Origin: Acidimicrobiia bacterium
GTDB taxonomy: Bacteria > Actinomycetota > Acidimicrobiia > Acidimicrobiales > Ilumatobacteraceae
Length of the DNA: 5,840 nt
Direction: 5' to 3'
Assembly (NCBI GenBank): GCA_030425785.1
Contig: JAUHYJ010000259.1
Location: 1 to 5,840 of the forward strand
The position numbers were made by a program, and so were the translations under genes. Within the stretch, counting starts at the first letter, position 1. Every line of letters begins with the position of its first letter. The notes beneath the pieces are model-generated. The model saw only the letters and a program-made list of their open reading frames with translations, was not told the DNA's origin and did no database searches. This document shows, in pieces, positions 5,062 to 5,840 of this stretch.

Positions 5062-5840
5062 GACGCCCCCCGCTTTCCCCGCCGCCACGATCGGAGTCGG
5101 GGCACGGCGAGCAGCGCGGCGACGACGACCGCCGTCGCGAGGCGGACATCGGTCGGCTCGAGGCGCCACGCCGGCAGGAGGGGCAGGTCGACGTCGGTCG
5201 ACAGCGTGACGCCGATCGCGGCCCGATAGATGATCATGCCCAGGCTCACGGCGATGAGGTGTCGCCACACCGCCGCGGTGCGCGAGGCGAACAGGACCTC
5301 ACCGATGATGACGGCGGCGAGCCCGGCGATGATCAGGCCGGCGCCGGAGTTGACGTCGGCGAACCCCTGGTGCTGTGCGACGAGCGCGCCACTGACGCCG
5401 ATGAGTGCGTTCGACAGTGCGACGCCGCCCACCACGTACACCCTGGTGTCGATGCCCTGGGCGCGGCTCATCTGCGGGTTCGCGCCGGTCGACCGGAGCG
5501 CGATGCCGACCTCGGTGCGGAAGAAGAGGTGGAGCAGGACGATCGCCACGATCAGGATCGCCCCGGCCACGACGGCGGTGACCACGTTGCGGTGGATCTG
5601 GACGCCGGTGTCGCCGAACCACGACTCCATCAGGTCGCGCACGGGTTCGAGGAACGGCGTGTAGATCGTGTCGACGCCGAGGAGCGGCACGTTGGCGCTG
5701 CCCTGGACCCGCAGGTTGATGGTGAATGCCGCCGTCACGGTCAGGATCGACGCCAGCAACGAGTTGATCCGGAGGGCGATGTGGGCCACACCGGTGATGA
5801 CACCGAAGCCGGCGCCGAGGAGGAACGCTCCCGGGATCGA
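5058..5840 (-). CDS. ABC importer permease (TrpY-like, LivH/BPD_transp_2 type), 5' end beyond the window
   Basis: The frame is open to the right edge, so the N-terminus is missing; 260 residues remain, and against family members of roughly 290-320 a few dozen are probably absent. It forms the membrane channel of the importer. Numbering from the edge, hydrophobic spans lie near 4-20, 28-42, 86-107, 134-156, 165-186, 193-211 and 233-247. Family landmarks are visible: GVAHIALRINSLLASILT followed by INLRVQGSANVPLL (about 16-53), the cytoplasmic coupling loop TEVGIALRSTGANPQMSRA (109-127) that contacts the ATPase, and GLAAVIIGEVLF (173-184). The positively charged tail RSWRRGKRGAS agrees with a cytoplasmic C-terminus. 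A GTG at 5789 could look like a start, but the conserved sequence continues upstream of it. It is the first visible gene of the importer operon. Confidence 0.92.
   Translation of the reverse strand, partial: SIPGAFLLGAGFGVITGVAHIALRINSLLASILTVTAAFTINLRVQGSANVPLLGVDTIYTPFLEPVRDLMESWFGDTGVQIHRNVVTAVVAGAILIVAIVLLHLFFRTEVGIALRSTGANPQMSRAQGIDTRVYVVGGVALSNALIGVSGALVAQHQGFADVNSGAGLIIAGLAAVIIGEVLFASRTAAVWRHLIAVSLGMIIYRAAIGVTLSTDVDLPLLPAWRLEPTDVRLATAVVVAALLAVPRLRSWRRGKRGAS

Noticed and set aside
3886..5229. A 447-codon plus-strand open frame
   Set aside because: Antisense to the ATPase and lipoprotein, both with intact family motifs; the beginning is a low-complexity Arg/Ser/Trp shadow of the repeat array.
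5062..5268. An upstream extension of the ATPase to an earlier start at 5268
   Set aside because: The extra 69 residues are Arg/Pro-rich, overlap the conserved permease end and precede the normal ATPase start, which overlaps the permease stop as GTGA.

Overview
The window is GC-rich DNA in which every supported gene lies on the minus strand, so transcription runs from the right edge to the left. The codon pattern (G or C at third positions), GTG starts, Asp/Thr/Pro-rich secreted proteins and a lipoprotein with an acidic Thr/Pro linker suggest a high-GC actinobacterium. The style resembles Acidimicrobiia such as Ilumatobacter, but that is an inference from composition, not from a marker gene.

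Region 1 (5840 to 3026) is an ABC importer cassette in the order permease (5' end cut off by the window edge), ATPase, lipoprotein. Permease and ATPase overlap by four bases (GTGA). The lipoprotein follows after 80 bases with a strong ribosome binding site. All three resemble the TrpXYZ-type importers (substrate-binding family PF04392/COG2984 with its LivH-like permease and COG1101-type ATPase). The cargo cannot be read from the sequence. A perfect 16-bp hairpin lies 28 bases after the lipoprotein stop and probably ends this transcript.

Region 2 (3025 to 2791) is non-coding and holds that hairpin, a second imperfect hairpin and a 16-base perfect palindrome in front of the next gene.

Region 3 (2790 to 1135) holds a class I SAM-dependent methyltransferase of unknown substrate. 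It is followed 66 bases later by an unusual three-part protein: an N-terminal J domain with an intact HPD motif, a four-cysteine zinc-ribbon-like centre, and a C-terminal PilZ domain with both c-di-GMP-binding motifs. This is the most interesting object in the window, because it suggests a second-messenger-gated Hsp70 co-chaperone. A modest hairpin follows its stop.

Region 4 (929 to the left edge) is a secreted protein that starts at GTG after a good ribosome binding site and runs out of the window. It has a clear signal peptide followed by about 280 residues of low-complexity Thr/Pro/Asp-rich sequence, including a 63-bp in-frame tandem duplication. No plus-strand gene is supported.
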